This document shows, in pieces, positions 46,744-58,208 of a DNA stretch of 64,000 bases. Made by a program: the position numbers and the translations under genes. Position 1 is the stretch's first letter. Every line of letters begins with the position of its first letter. The DNA is from Sporobolomyces roseus (Eukaryota > Basidiomycota > Microbotryomycetes > Sporidiobolales > Sporidiobolaceae), in the NCBI GenBank assembly GCA_016617785.1, contig JADILM010000004.1:1550001-1614000 (forward strand). The letters run 5' to 3'. Under the pieces are notes generated by a model. That model had not been told where the DNA came from. It did not search any database and was given only the letters and a program-made list of their open reading frames with translations.

Positions 46744-48427
46744 ATGAGCTCTAATACATTACCTCTAGCTGGAGTGCGTGTTCTCGAAGTGAGTCCTCTT
46801 TCTTCCTTTCCCCCTCTTCCCCTCATCCGTTCTGACATTCTCGGCGACTTCTACCCTTTTCAAGCTCGCAGGACTAGCTCCAGGTCCATTCGCAGGCAGT
46901 ATGTACCTTCTCAGCGCCTCTTGTTATTCGACGCTGCTGACCGGTGAAATTCGCAGTGGTCTTGTCGGATTTCGGAGCGGATGTTGTTCGAGTTGATCGT
47001 GCAGACGCTGGTTTCAACGTTGATGTTCTCACTCGGTACGTATCCATCGCTGAACAACATGTTACAATCACTGACATGTACCGGTACGAACAGCGGCAAA
47101 CGTTCTATCGCAGTCTCGCTCAAAACGAAAGAAGGGATTTCGCTCCTTCGCACTCTCCTCGGTCCTGCAGCCTCGTCAAACAAATCCGATTGGAGAGCAG
47201 ACGTATTCATTGATCCTTTCCGACCTGGAGTGCTCGAGCGGATCGGATTGGACCCGAAAGAATTGATCAAAGCGAATCCGAGATTGATAGTTGCGAGATT
47301 GACTGGATTCCGTCGAGAAGGTGAGCTCCTCGCCTTCCTGCGCTATCGCCCTGCGCTGAGTGAGAGTGTATTGTAGGTCCCTATAGCAGTATGGCTGGAC
47401 ACGATATCAACTATGTCGCGCTCTCGGGCGTTCTCTCTTTGCTCGGTCGAAAGGACGAGAAACCTTACTTTCCTGCGAACCTCCTCGGTACGCATTCCTT
47501 AACTATCTCAGCTCTTCGATTATGACTGACCCGGACGAATGTGCCTGCAGCCGACTTTGCCGGTGGAGGAATGATCGCAGTTTTGGGAATCATGGCTGCT
47601 TTGATCGAAAGGAGTCGGAGCGGGAAAGGTCAAATCATCGAGATCGACATGGTACGTTCAGTCGAGTACTCCCTCTCGACGCAAGCTGAGCAGAGTGCAT
47701 TCTCGTAGGTCACTGGAACTCGATACGTTTCGTCGTTCCCGCTATTAATGTCGAATCCCTCTCTCAATCTACCACTTTGGAGTCAACCTCGAGGAGAAAA
47801 CTATCTTGACGGAGGTGCGCCGTGGTACGATGTCTACGAGACGAAAGACGGGAAATACATGAGTGTCGGAGCTCTCGAAAGTCATTTCTACTCGACGTTT
47901 CTGTGAGTTTCCTCTCGCGATCTCCCTCTCGCACTGTGCCAAACTCACCCATTCTTTCCCTTAGCAAAACTCTCACTTCTTCCTTACCGAGCGACTTCCC
48001 TCACTCTGCTCCTTCGCCCTCAGACCAGCTCGAACGCTCGACCTGGCCAACACTGAAATCTTTCTTGACCTCCGCATTCCTCCTCAAGACTCGTCAAGAA
48101 TGGACCTCGATCTTCATCGGTACCGAATCATGCTGTGTACCCGTCCTGTCGAAAGAGGAAGTCGATTCGGAGGGAAGAGGAATTGGTGAACCTGGGATGT
48201 CGCTCAATGAAGAAGAGGCGGAAGGAGGAGGAGTACCGTCGCCTGCTCCTAGACTGAGTCGGACACCGTCAAAGGCGGAAGGGAAGATCGATGGAGTATT
48301 CTTGGAACCTGGAAAGGACACGAGAGATGTACTGAGGGAAGCTGGGTTGGAGAACGAGCTGGTGAAGCTGGTGAAAGCTGGAGCTATCTCGGCTGGGGAG
48401 GATGAACCAGTCAAGTCGAAGCTGTAG
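46744..48427 (+). CDS. AMACR-like CoA racemase, peroxisomal
   Basis: A class III CoA-transferase-fold enzyme resembling alpha-methylacyl-CoA racemase, which epimerises 2-methyl-branched acyl-CoAs before beta-oxidation. [15 protein letters not shown] joins [11 protein letters not shown] across an intron. Then come [15 protein letters not shown] and [35 protein letters not shown] and [19 protein letters not shown] follow, the last giving the His/Asp used by the family. [33 protein letters not shown] and [14 protein letters not shown] complete the core. The C-terminus is KSKL, i.e. ending SKL, a canonical peroxisomal PTS1 signal. The window also encodes PEX16. About eight exons. Confidence 0.88.
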
Positions 48428-48760
48428 TCTGTAGATAATGAGATGGAATGATGAAGCGGGTACAGACACTCGAACTTTCCGCGAATATCGAGCTGTTTTC
48501 CAGCTCCGACTTCGATTGAGATGGGCATGAGTGAGTGTTACGGGTCGGATTCAGATGAGCGAGAGCACGCTATAGGATGAAAGGTTTGGGTACGCCGAGG
48601 ATGTGATCGAAATTCAACACTTTCGCAACTGTCGTTTGCAAGAGCCTCGCTCTTCCCTTTGAGCTGGTCAGAACGACTGGAAAGGACATTGCCCACAGAC
48701 GAGAGATCATTGTCGACAGAGAGCGACAAAAAGGATTGACGAGGACGGCAAAAAGAGAGG
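48428..48760. other. gap between AMACR gene and tRNA-Pro
   Basis: 3' region of the AMACR-like gene followed by the sequence just 3' of the minus-strand tRNA. The short run gcaaaaagag at about 48748-48757 would read as a weak T-run terminator for the tRNA. No gene is supported. Confidence 0.45.
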
Positions 48761-48844
48761 GGCCGAGCAGGGAATTGAACCCTGGACCTCGCCCAAATGA
48801 GTGCAGAACCCTAAGGGCGAATCATGCTACTAGACCACACGGCC
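48761..48844 (-). tRNA. tRNA-Pro (AGG) with 13-nt intron
   Basis: On the minus strand it reads 5' GGCCGTGTGGTCTAGTAGC then ATGATTCGCCC, loop TTAGGG, an intron of about 13 nt (TTCTGCACTCATT), then T, GGGCG, AGGTC, T-arm CAGGG TTCAATT CCCTG and CTCGGCC. The anticodon is AGG; the intron is in the standard place after position 37. The anticodon and T stems pair fully. Two features are unusual: position 6 opposite 67 is a U-U mismatch in the acceptor stem, and the D-loop has AG where the conserved GG is expected. It may be a diverged or decaying copy. Confidence 0.85.
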
Positions 48845-49599
48845 TTGCTCACTGTGAAAGAGGTGATTCGGTGAGAGCAGGGGTTCAGCATAACGTATAT
48901 ATACTTGTTGCCAGTTTTCGACACTCCTGAACCCATCAGTAACCCTCTTTACTGGTCAGGTCTCGTTCTTGTTGCTCTTCCGAACGACTGACATACGTAG
49001 CCCTGTGTCAGAGCAATACGAGGCGAGATAGAGCGGAACCGCTCGGAACGAGGCTGTCATTCTCGACAGACTTCCACTCGATGACCTCGCTCGTTTTGCA
49101 CACCATCGAGCTCAGGATCAAGAAGCAATCATCTAGTGCCAAGTGGAAACGATAGACACAGTCTAAATGGAGATATTCAAAGAACGACAAGGCAACTTGA
49201 ATCGTGCGAGGCTGACTTTTCGATCCGTTACTGCCGTGTTGTCAACGTTTTCGAGCTCGACAGAGACATTTCAGTGTGCTCTGTCAGATGCTGTCAGATA
49301 AAGTACCAGAATCAGCTGTACCCTCGAGGGACGGACACATGTCTATATCCGACTTTTCTCTCGAACGCGTCCTCTTCTTCTGACCTGCTAAGTCGCCTAA
49401 TCTCTCGACTGTTTATGATTTGAGGCGGGTGATTTGAGGCGGGTGAGAGGGAGACGAGAATGAAAAGGCAAAGTCGGTCGCACCGTGCGAACTTTTCTTC
49501 TTCCCTCCCTTTTCTGCTCCTCTTCTCCTCTTTCTCTTCACTTCATTTTGTGAGTTTTCTCTTCGCTTCTTCTCGCGTCTTTCACCGTCTAAAGGACAG
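48845..49599. other. gene-free stretch upstream of tRNA-Pro
   Basis: About 750 bp. It contains a 14-bp direct repeat in tandem (gatttgaggcgggt twice near 49417-49445) and T/C-rich sequence near 49490-49560. Open frames here have no recognisable product. Confidence 0.4.
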
Positions 49600-50445
49600 T
49601 ATGAGGGAAGGGTTTACGTGGAGAGCGAGCGAATCGTCTTCATTCTCAACTTGACTCTCCTGAACTTCCTCATACTAGCCCCTCAGCCCAAGTCGCCAGC
49701 TCGCTATCAGCTCAGAAACCCTTGGGTATACACGTGCTTGAAGCGATGCTACCAGGAATCGGCAAGGCTAGTTGAGAAGACAGAGGAGATCTCGTTGTTG
49801 AATGGACGAGGAGCAGACTCGGGGAAGGAGGGAGAATGGGAAGCAAAGAGGTTGAGCCGAGGACTACTGACTGTCAGTGTATTGTGTACTCGCGCAGATT
49901 CGAAAGGAGACAATCCGTCGACTCGTCGAAATCAACGTCGCACCGGAATCCTGGCTTTCGTAGGTCTTTTCGCAAGCCCTCGCAGCTATCCTCTAAGTAT
50001 CTATTTATCTTGCAGATATCCTGCTGCCGCTTCGAGGGTGCTGCTCTCGATCGATCGCCTCAGCTTATGGCCGTTCGAATCTTCGCTCTCCTCGCAAACT
50101 CTGCGTCAAGTACCCAACAACTCGTCAGCCAGCCTCGCACCCCGATCCGCTTCAATCGCGTACCGTATCATCAACCGCGACAATAGCGAGCTCGCATGTC
50201 TGATCAAGCGCGAGGCGGAAAGCGGATACAGCGTGTCTGCTGCCGATTCTTGTCGACTCGCATGCGGGGCTCAACCGAGGTCGCAGCTGATTACGAAGCC
50301 GACAGTGTTAAAGCACGAGGCTACAGCTCATATGAAAGGGAGAGGATCAAGATCGACGATAAGAAAAGATGGAAGCTCTTTCGCACCTCTTTTCAAGTCT
50401 GCTCGACGCAATCGACTTGACAGTAGGCAGATTAGAGACGGTTAG
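49600..50445 (+). CDS. possible spliced gene of unknown function
   Basis: A model that keeps phase through three introns. MREA starts at 49600; the first intron runs gtttac...atactag. The next exon gives PQPKSPARYQLRNPW, followed by a long intron (gtatac to gcgcag with a CTGACT branch). Then comes IRKETIRRLVEINVAPESW, and an intron (gtaggt...cttgcag) joins LS to YPAAASRVLLSIDRLSLW. The last exon runs about 130 codons to a TAG at 50445 and includes SIAYRIINRDNSELACLIK and a basic C-terminus. I do not recognise any domain. The IRKE helix and the continuing frame are the best evidence for coding; the start and the long intron are uncertain. Confidence 0.35.
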   Translation, partial: YEGRVYVESERIVFILNLTLLNFLILAPQPKSPARYQLRNPWVYTCLKRCYQESARLVEKTEEISLLNGRGADSGKEGEWEAKRLSRGLLTVSVLCTRADSKGDNPSTRRNQRRTGILAFVGLFASPRSYPLSIYLSCRYPAAASRVLLSIDRLSLWPFESSLSSQTLRQVPNNSSASLAPRSASIAYRIINRDNSELACLIKREAESGYSVSAADSCRLACGAQPRSQLITKPTVLKHEATAHMKGRGSRSTIRKDGSSFAPLFKSARRNRLDSRQIRDG

Positions 50446-50527
50446 ACCGAACCAATGATCGACAAAAGAGACGAGAAAAGCGAATCTTCGGCAGGTGTGC
50501 TGAATACGGCGATGAAGCAAAAAGATA

Positions 50528-50600
50528 CGCCCAATGTGGGGCTCGAACCCACGACCACCAGATTAAGAGTCTGGTGCTCTACCGACTGAGCTAACCGGGC
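50528..50600 (-). tRNA. tRNA-Lys (CTT)
   Basis: On the minus strand it reads GCCCGGTTAGCTCAGTCGGT then AGAGCACCAGACTCTTAATC, TGGTGGTCGTGGGTTCGAGC and CCCACATTGGGCG. The acceptor stem GCCCGGT pairs with ATTGGGC (one G-U), and the anticodon loop CTCTTAA gives CTT. D and T arms are canonical. 73 nt, no intron. It lies 83 bp downstream of the unknown gene's stop, on the opposite strand. Confidence 0.95.
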
Positions 50601-51249
50601 GATCCTATGAGACAGCGGACGACAAATAACATTTATATACTGCAACTCACAAGCTCGACTATAGATCAGCATTTTCTCCCTCGAACAGCGTCTACTGAAG
50701 TGGGAAACTCGACTTCTCGAAGATGTTTATCTCGATATGACACTACCCGCCCAGAACTATCACTTGGGGACGAGAAACTAAAGCTTTCCGCGAGTTTTCG
50801 AGGGATTTTGACCTCTTCTCGCAATTGAGCGCATCTTCGATAGTCTCCTTATCGGACACAGCTGAGCTGCACAGCTTCCTGTCCATATTGGGAGGCTGAG
50901 ATGATGCTTCCCTACAGCTCCGAAATCTTGAGCTCGAAAAAAACGTATTTCGCAAAGCCGAACTAGTCTCGCCTCTGAGCACGGTAAGCTCCTTCGCTGC
51001 GGCATGCCTCAACTCTCATGAATATCAAGAGAGATCATCGCGATTCTTATACATCATACGAATCCGAAATAGTGTTTCAATGGGAAATATGCACAGCTGT
51101 TTGAAGACGATCGCGCACTCGAGCACAAGATATGATAGTGACAAGGAAAGAGTAGTGACATGTAAGTTGCGTGTATCAGAAGAGTAGGAGGGGAAAGGAA
51201 GTCGGAAATCGCAGAAAATCGGAAAAGAGGAATTTTCGAAGTGTTGATT
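50601..51249. other. intergenic between tRNA-Lys and CAX gene
   Basis: Upstream side of the tRNA and 3' side of the exchanger gene. Open frames of 75-90 codons on the minus strand overlap each other and show no recognisable protein. Nothing further is seen. Confidence 0.45.
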
Positions 51250-53620
51250 CTAGCAAGTGAAAGCCGTCGAACCTTCGCTGGGGTAGAACCAAACAGCTGT
51301 TCCAATTAACACGTAGATCTGTACGGAGTATAGCAACGTAAACCATCAGTCTCGCTGGTTCAGGTATAGAAAGGTGTGCATACAGAGCGAAACGTACCAT
51401 CATCAGAATGAATCCCTCGACTGTGGAAGCGCAGATGAACCGTATGAGAGACGTATGAGAGACGTATGAGAGACGTAAGAGGAAGTCGCGAGTGATGGCG
51501 GGGGAAGTGGAAGTGGGATCAAGAGCAGAACAAACAAAGTCAGTGAGGTCACGTAGCGTCGTAAGGTTAAAGCTGAGCTTACGCCAATTTGAACGACCAT
51601 CCTGCATCGTGTAGTTTGCCATGAGAACTGAGAGGAAGAGGATGATCGACTCGAAAGGATCGAAGAGAAGAGACATCGGCTACACGCGAATTTCAGTCAG
51701 CATCTCGAGCTTTCTTCGAAGGATTCAAGTATAGCTCACCTTGTCCATGATCCATCCAAGAACTACGAGGAGAGGAATGACGAAGAGAGAAATTTGAATT
51801 GATGAACCGACAGCAACACCCAACGAGAGATCGATCTTGTCGTGAACCGAAACTGAAACGGCGGTAACGTGCTCGGCAGCGTTTCCGACGATCGGCAGAA
51901 GGATCAGAGCAACCCATTCTGTGCTGACTTCGGGATGAGCGTCGGTCAAACCGTTGATCGAGGAGACGAGGAATTCGGCGGTGACTACGAATTCGCAAAG
52001 TCAGCGTAGAGATTCATCAGTGGGAAATTGAGATATAACGCACAAGCAACGAGAACAGTGACGATGACGAGGAGAATGAGCGCAGACCAGAGATTGATCG
52101 TTGGTACTTCCTCTTCTTCCTCCTCCTCTGCCTCTTCGGTAGCCACCTCCACGACTCGAGGACGACGCACACTTGGTGCAGGTCGGAAGACACGATGTCC
52201 TCTCCAGATAGGTCGTCCATCGCGGACATCCTCGTGAGCTTCGGTGTCGTTTCCCTCAGCGTAAAGGTGTTTGTGCGAGAACAATTGGAAGATGACTGCT
52301 CGGACGGGATCCAATCAGCACTGTTCTCAGGCTTTCACGAGCAGTGATCAACGTACGATAAGCGACATAGACGATGAGGAGAATGACCGAAGTTCCCCTC
52401 GACATCTTCAGAATCCGTTCTTGCTCTGCCTCAGCCGTTAGATTGTTCTGGAAAGCGGCGTTGAATCCGGCGGGAAGGAGAATTGCTGTGCACGAGTATC
52501 CGTGTCAGTTTGACTCGATAGACGTAACCTCGAGAGAAACTCGACTGACCGAATACCGCCATGACGAGAAGTGACGAGTTGAGCTGAGCTGCAGTATCCT
52601 TGAAACCTTGCTCCGAGTATTTCAATCCACCTGCAAACGTACTAGTTGGGGTCAATACACGAACCAACAGATATCGGTGGAAGGGAGACGCACCGACGAA
52701 GAAGCACATTCCCAGGACGAGGAGCAAGTTGGAAAGGATTGATCCGAGGAGCGAAGACTGAACAACCTGAATCTCGCACTTGACGAGCGCGATGATCGCG
52801 ACAATCAGTTCGACGGCATTACCGAGTGTAGCGTTCAAAACTGTCGTAATTCAGTTGGGTCAATACGAAGTAGAGAAAGTGATTCCGAAGAGCACTCACG
52901 ACCACCGAGAGCTTGTCCGACACGAAGAGCGATCTCTTCAGTACCGAATCCTAGTAGCTTGGCGAGAGGGATGATCGCTGTTGATGAGAAGGGAGTCAGA
53001 TCTCGAGAATCATGCGAAACGGCAAGCTTTCGAACGAACCGAGGAAACTAGAGGAGAAAGCGATCCATCAGCTCTCGTCGGCGCAAAGAGGGGAAGAGAT
53101 ACTCACTTGAAGATGAAGACAATGGTGTCGTTGAGATGAGCAAAGTGAACAGCCCATCCAATCTATGGGACTCGAAACGATTAGTTTCGTCGCGAACAGA
53201 CGAGGAATTGAGCGAACTTACGGGGATGAAGACGAGAAGTATGTTTAACCAACTCGCTTTGACGATAGCGAGAGCTGATGCACGCCAAGTCGGCTCATGC
53301 TTGATTGGGTGTTCACTAACGAATAAATCGGTGAATCTTCGAGCGAGCGAAGGGTTTTCGGATCTCGTCGTATCCCGCGTTCCCTGCCTAGACCTCCTCC
53401 TAGCCGTACGTCCCTCTTCTCCTTCTCCCACTTCACGATCGTCTGCCAATGAGACGACTTTAGACTCTTTCCTCCCTCCCGCTAGATCGTTCCCCTTCTT
53501 CTCAGTTTCAGCTACTGTAGGCCCTGAATCGCTCGTCTCGGATGCCTCCAATGCGTTCATATTGTCCGGTGAAGCTGATCTCGTCACTTCTGTGTGTCCA
53601 GGTTGAGTAGCGAGAGACAT
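51250..53620 (-). CDS. CAX-type Ca2+/H+ exchanger
   Basis: A vacuolar cation/proton antiporter of the CAX family (yeast Vcx1-like). The N-terminal tail is acidic/Ser-rich. The first membrane segments are [12 protein letters not shown] and [18 protein letters not shown]. The c-1 repeat reads [19 protein letters not shown] and the c-2 repeat [20 protein letters not shown], each with the GNAxE core that binds the cation. Further helices include [13 protein letters not shown] and [16 protein letters not shown]. An acidic loop [14 protein letters not shown] lies between the halves. Joining across the last long intron gives SNWLEGFILMM, then the end [17 protein letters not shown], as in other CAX proteins. 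Stop at 51250. About 11 exons. Confidence 0.92.
51441..51473. repeat. 11-bp tandem repeat in a CAX intron
   Basis: The unit cgtatgagaga occurs three times head to tail, followed by a degenerate part-copy (cgtaagagg). It lies inside the 162-nt intron (51421-51582) just before the exon that completes the NWLEGF motif, close to the acceptor on the minus strand. Confidence 0.85.
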
Positions 53621-54327
53621 TTTTGTTTGGTTCGAGGCGATGTAAATTAGAGGTTGGTTTCAATCGAGATCGCTCTTGTTGGTGAGCGCGACGGTCTTTT
53701 GTCTGAAGTCGTAAGCGCTGTTCTGTTGTGAGATGCGCAGATGTAGGAGCAGAGAGTGGTAGGGAGAATTGACGAAGACGTCGTTCGAAAACGTTGGAAT
53801 TGAATGAAATTTGTTCTAAATTAAGGACTCGTCGATCGCAACTCAGGGGAGGGAGAGCAGGGAGGAGATGCGTCGACTTGCTCCTCTTGCTTTCCTACCG
53901 TTCACTTTTCTGCTTCGTCAACATTGTCACATCTCGTACAAGGCTGCAGCTTCGAATGGAAGCGCATTGATTCGCTTTGAGAAATCTCGTCAAGCTTTCC
54001 GCCTTTCTTCCTCATTTTCAGAAACTGCCTTCCCGCAAGCTCCGAACGAAGCCTCTCCGACCTCTTCAGGACAGTCAAGAACGATGACGAGTGATATCTA
54101 GCACTATATGGAAGCCAACTCTACTGGAAGAGCGAGATGGCGGAGAAGATTCGCTTTTCGACTGACTTTCGCCTCTCCCTCCCTTATCAGTCTGCCTTGC
54201 TCCTTACTCAGCCAGCTCGAGCGAAGAAGGAGGTATAAGAGGGCTACAATGTCGAACAAACATCTGTCTCCCACTCCACCACTTCAGTCACTCCTCTTCC
54301 CCCTCCCACTCATCCCGATCCAAAATC
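53621..54327. promoter_or_regulatory. divergent CAX/ML-protein promoter region
   Basis: About 700 bp between opposed starts. A plus-strand frame at 53868-54101 has a hydrophobic start but no recognisable family and no link to the downstream gene; I treat it as chance. T/C-rich sequence precedes the ML-protein start. Confidence 0.45.
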
Positions 54328-55112
54328 ATGCTCTTCGCAACTCTCTTCATCTCGCTCCTCGCCTCAGTCTCCGCCCTCCCCACTCCCGCCGAATCTTCCG
54401 TCTTCCGAGTACTCGCTACGACCCAAATGGAAGCAGCAGCGATGCCTCAAGCACCTCCTCCAACTCCCGAAGAAGTCGTCGAGGCGGATACAACCTCTCC
54501 CACTCCTGCCTCACCTCATCCCGCTGCAGAGCCCCAACTCGTCGCCTTTGACTCTTGCCCGATCCCTGAAGGAGGTTCATCACCAGCTGGAGTCGTCAAC
54601 AACATCACCATCTCTCCCTGTTCACGATCATCCGAATCCGAACCATGCCACTTCCATTACGGACAGAACTACACCATCGACATCAGCTACACCTCTTACT
54701 TGAATTCGGAACTACCAAGATCTGGACTCTCTGCTCGAGACGATAGCACCGACCCTTCGACCCAGTACCCCTACTCTGGTCAAACGTTCGACTCGTGTGC
54801 TTACACAGACTGCCCGATTCAAGCTGGAGAGACGTCGATCTTCAGTTACGAATTCAACACCCTTCTCTCTGTGAGTCTCTTCTCTCCTCTGAATCCTAAT
54901 TGAAACGAAAACTGACCCGTCTATTTCCGTTGAAACAGCCTTTCAACTACCTCACCTTCAACATGACTCAAAGCATCGAAGGTCCCTCACTCTTCTGTGC
55001 TGGGTTCGACGCTCAATTCGTCAACGACAGCGAAGAAGCTGCTCCGAAGACGAAGACGATCAAGAACCCTAAAAAAGCCGAACAACCCCTCGACCCTCAA
55101 GCTCGCCGATAA
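54328..55112 (+). CDS. secreted ML-domain (NPC2-like) protein
   Basis: The signal peptide MLFATLFISLLASVSALPTP is followed by a Pro/Thr-rich spacer. The ML-type lipid-binding fold follows: VAFDSCPIPEGG, ITISPCSRSS and EPCHFHYGQNYTIDISYTS. Then CAYTDCPIQAGETSIFSYEF joins NYLTFNMTQSIEGPSLFCAG across one intron. The cysteine pattern (SC...PC...PC...DCP.QAG...FCAG) matches NPC2/MD-2-related proteins. An acidic/basic tail ends at 55112. It probably carries a sterol or other lipid outside the cell or in the vacuole; the ligand is unknown. The spacer between signal and domain is longer than in yeast Npc2. Confidence 0.75.
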
Positions 55113-55572
55113 TCGACCGCATCTTCACCTGCACAGTCTCCGCAGCCATGTGACTTCCGGAGCTTATTCCCTTGCGCTGCTTATCTTTGTCCCTCCTCTC
55201 TCTTATTCTCGTCTCTCTTTGGGTTTCACAGTCATTGTTTTCTGTTTAGTCTTTCAGTACCTATACCATCTGTTTATGTTCCTTAGATAGCTGTGCTCAC
55301 GACTCTCTCCCTGTCATATCCTCGCTGGCGAAATTGCAATCCTTCGAATACTTGATCGAGCTGTCTCTCTTCCCCAACTCGAGAGAAGCTGTCCTCCTAC
55401 TCGAATGAGCCGCTCTCGGACAGATCGACTAGAAGTTAAAGAAAGAGATGTAAAGATGTATTAGGCAGTAAGGTATCTTTGACTGATAATGGATTGGAAT
55501 CAAGAAAACGAATATTAATAAGTTGAAAGATGAAAAGTCTATTACTCGGAAAGGATGAAGCGTGAGAGGTAT
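55113..55572. other. convergent intergenic region
   Basis: 3' ends of the ML-domain gene and PNS1. T-rich stretches occur (gtctctctttgggtttcacagtc region). No further gene is seen. Confidence 0.5.
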
Positions 55573-57753
55573 CTAGACGGATGTCGTTACTTGAGGGTAA
55601 GCCTGTTGAATAAGACCGAAAAGAGCAGGATCCCGTTCGGCGAGAACCTCTGGGTTTTCCGCCAGTCCGACGAAGATGGTCGAAACTCCCGATGAGAGAG
55701 CTCCGTAACCGAGGGTGTGACAGATTGAGAATCCGACGAGGAAGGCGTAACCCATGGCGACGGATCGAAGGTTCGGGTTCGCTTCGATGAAGGAAGGGTC
55801 GAGGACTTCGAGGTAGATGAACGCAAAGGCTGAGCACAGCGCGCCTACAGCGTAAGAGCCAAAAGTCCAGATATTGTTGACGAGACAATCTGTAAAATAG
55901 AGAGAAAGGTCAGTTAAGGTTATTTTTTGGTATCAAAGGATGATTACGAAGGCGGGGAGCTCATAAGCCTGACAAGAGAGAGAGAACAGAGAGGGAAGGA
56001 AGATGCGACGAACCGTTGATCAAAGCAGTGATTCCACGATCTCGGAACAAATTCCAAGTATCTTTCGCAGCCGAGATGTACGATTTACCGTACAGCGCAA
56101 TCTCGATGTAAGCGTAACTGCAACACGAGAGAACGTCAGGACGAGTGAGATGAGGAAGTGTTGAGAATGCGAAACGCACCGATTGAAGTATTCGACAGCC
56201 CAAGTGATACAACCGATACAGCATTGCGCAAAGCAAGCGATCGCAGCTCCAATCATGTTTCCTTCACTGCTCTCATAGCTTCGGAGGAGTTGGAGGGCGG
56301 CACGGAGAACGTCGAGAATAGCGACGATGAGAGAACCGAATGCGATCGAACCGAAAGAGTAAGTCGAGGCACGCTTGAATGATCCCCATGCGACTTTGTT
56401 TGCAGCGGGTCCGTTGTAGTAGTAGGACTGAGATTGATCGAACGAGAATGAGCACCTTCATTCGGAGAAAAGGGGGAAAAGAGAGAAACTCACTCCGAAG
56501 ATTCCAGCTTCGACAGTAAGGAACAAATTGACGATAACTTGCGAGGTGTAGTAGTAGGAGAAGACCTAGAGGTGCGATATACATTGTCAGACAGCGAATT
56601 AGATTCGATACGAGAATGATTAGCTTACAGCGAAAACCATCAAACCGATCAAAGCTCCTGAACTAGCGGTTCCTCCACTTGTTCCAGCGCCACTAGCGTT
56701 CGGAGACCACTTTTGATAGATTGCGACGACAGTGATCGACCAGTAGATACTGTAAATCGTTTGAATGATCGTTCCCGAGAGAGCGATAACGTAAACTGAT
56801 TTGTGGAATTTGGCGATTTTGAGGACAAAGATGAGGAGTTGTTTACTGTAGAGAGCATGAGAAACAGGCTGAGTAAGGAGGCAGGAACGGAGATGGTCGA
56901 GAGAGGGAACTTACCTCAGAGGAATTCGTCTTCGCATTCCAGGGTAAGCGATCAATGAGAAGACGGCGAAGAGAGTGAAGATGATAGCTCCACTCCAGAA
57001 CTTCTTGATCCTATTGATCGAATGAACGTAAAGATTCAGTCCAAGATCCCGATCCGAATCGGAAAAAGACAGCGGAAACTCACCAAAGATAAACGGCGTA
57101 AGCGACGGAAAGAACGACACTGAGCAACAGAGTGATCTCCAAGATGGCCTTGGTAAACATTCGGACGAGGACAAGGAGAATGATGGAGAAGAGGAGGGCG
57201 GCACCGCAAATGATCGAGAAGAGCCAGGCGACGGAGGAATTGAGAGTAACAGCAGATCCTCCTGGGTTACCGAGGCCTCCTGTACCTTCTGATGCGGGTA
57301 GCGCTCTTAGTGAGATGACGGAGATTGCGATGAAAGCTCCCAATTGAGCGAGGAAGAGGAGTGCGAAGGGAAGATCATGCCATCTAACGCCAGAGTTCCT
57401 TTGTCAGCTCTCGAGGCGAGTAACAGAACGAGACGGGAGACTCACTTTGGTTTCATATCGTCAAACTTTCCTTCCATTCCGGCTGATTGAGGTTGGTAAG
57501 GCTGCTGTTCGTATTTGTTCATTCCTCCTGCCATGTTTGCCTGTTGCTGGTATTGCATTTGCTGATCGTAGGCATTTGGCGGAGGTTGCTGTTGACCATA
57601 CCCTCCTGCTCCTCCATATCCTCCCTGATTATATCCTCCGTTCTGATTCCCATAATTCATTTGTTGTTGTGGTTGATAGTTTGAGTTCGCCGGCATCTCC
57701 TGGTACTGCCCTTCAGGTTGATACGCGTTCGGTGGAGGATAAGGGGAGACCAT
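55573..57753 (-). CDS. PNS1: PNS1, choline-transporter-like protein
   Basis: A plasma-membrane protein of the CTL/SLC44 family. The N-terminal tail is Gln/Tyr/Gly/Asn-rich (YGNQNGGYNQGGYGGAGGYG). Then come about ten helices, including LPFALLFLAQLGAFIAISVI, FSIICGAALLFSIILLVLVR and SGAIIFTLFAVFSLIAYPGM. The conserved core reads YYYTSQVIVNLFLTVEAGIF, YYNGPAANKVAWGSFKRAST, FGSIAFGSLIVAILDVLR and FAQCCIGCITWAVEYFNR. YAYIEIALYGKSYISAAKDT is the family hallmark, followed by SICHTLGYGALSSGVSTIF. It ends PQVTTSV at 55573. About nine exons. In S. cerevisiae Pns1 does not itself transport choline, so the substrate is uncertain. Confidence 0.93.
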
Positions 57754-58208
57754 GACTGCTTCTGACTGTCTTCTGGCTCGACTGGTGAAGGGAAAGAAGG
57801 AGTGGAACGAGTGTAAAGTGCTAGTTTAGATGAAAAGGCGAGGCTTGAAGATCAACAACGATCGACAGGTAACACGGGGAAAAATGCTTACCTCGGCTGA
57901 TGCGTCAAGACTAGCTACGCAGGCGAAAGGACGAGCAAGGCCAAGCGACGAGAGCAATGCGGAAGGGGAAGAGAGGAAGAGAAGCGAAAATTCTAAAATT
58001 AAAAATTGAATTGATGTCACTCAACTTAGCTTCAACTCATTCACCTCAGATCACGCTCTCCTACGGACCAGCACCCCATACAGACAAGAACAAAGGCGCG
58101 AAAGTAACGAGAAAGCGAAACTCAGTCCATCTCCGAATTACTCTTGACACCTCACCTCATCTCCTACTCCTCCCCCACTCCCAACTGCAAGACCTCATGA
58201 GGTGATCC
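57754..58208. promoter_or_regulatory. divergent PNS1/ankyrin promoter region
   Basis: About 455 bp between opposed starts; no supported coding sequence. Confidence 0.45.

Noticed and set aside
49417..49445. 14-bp tandem pair (gatttgaggcgggt)
   Set aside because: Only two copies and no link to a gene; probably chance or a local duplication.
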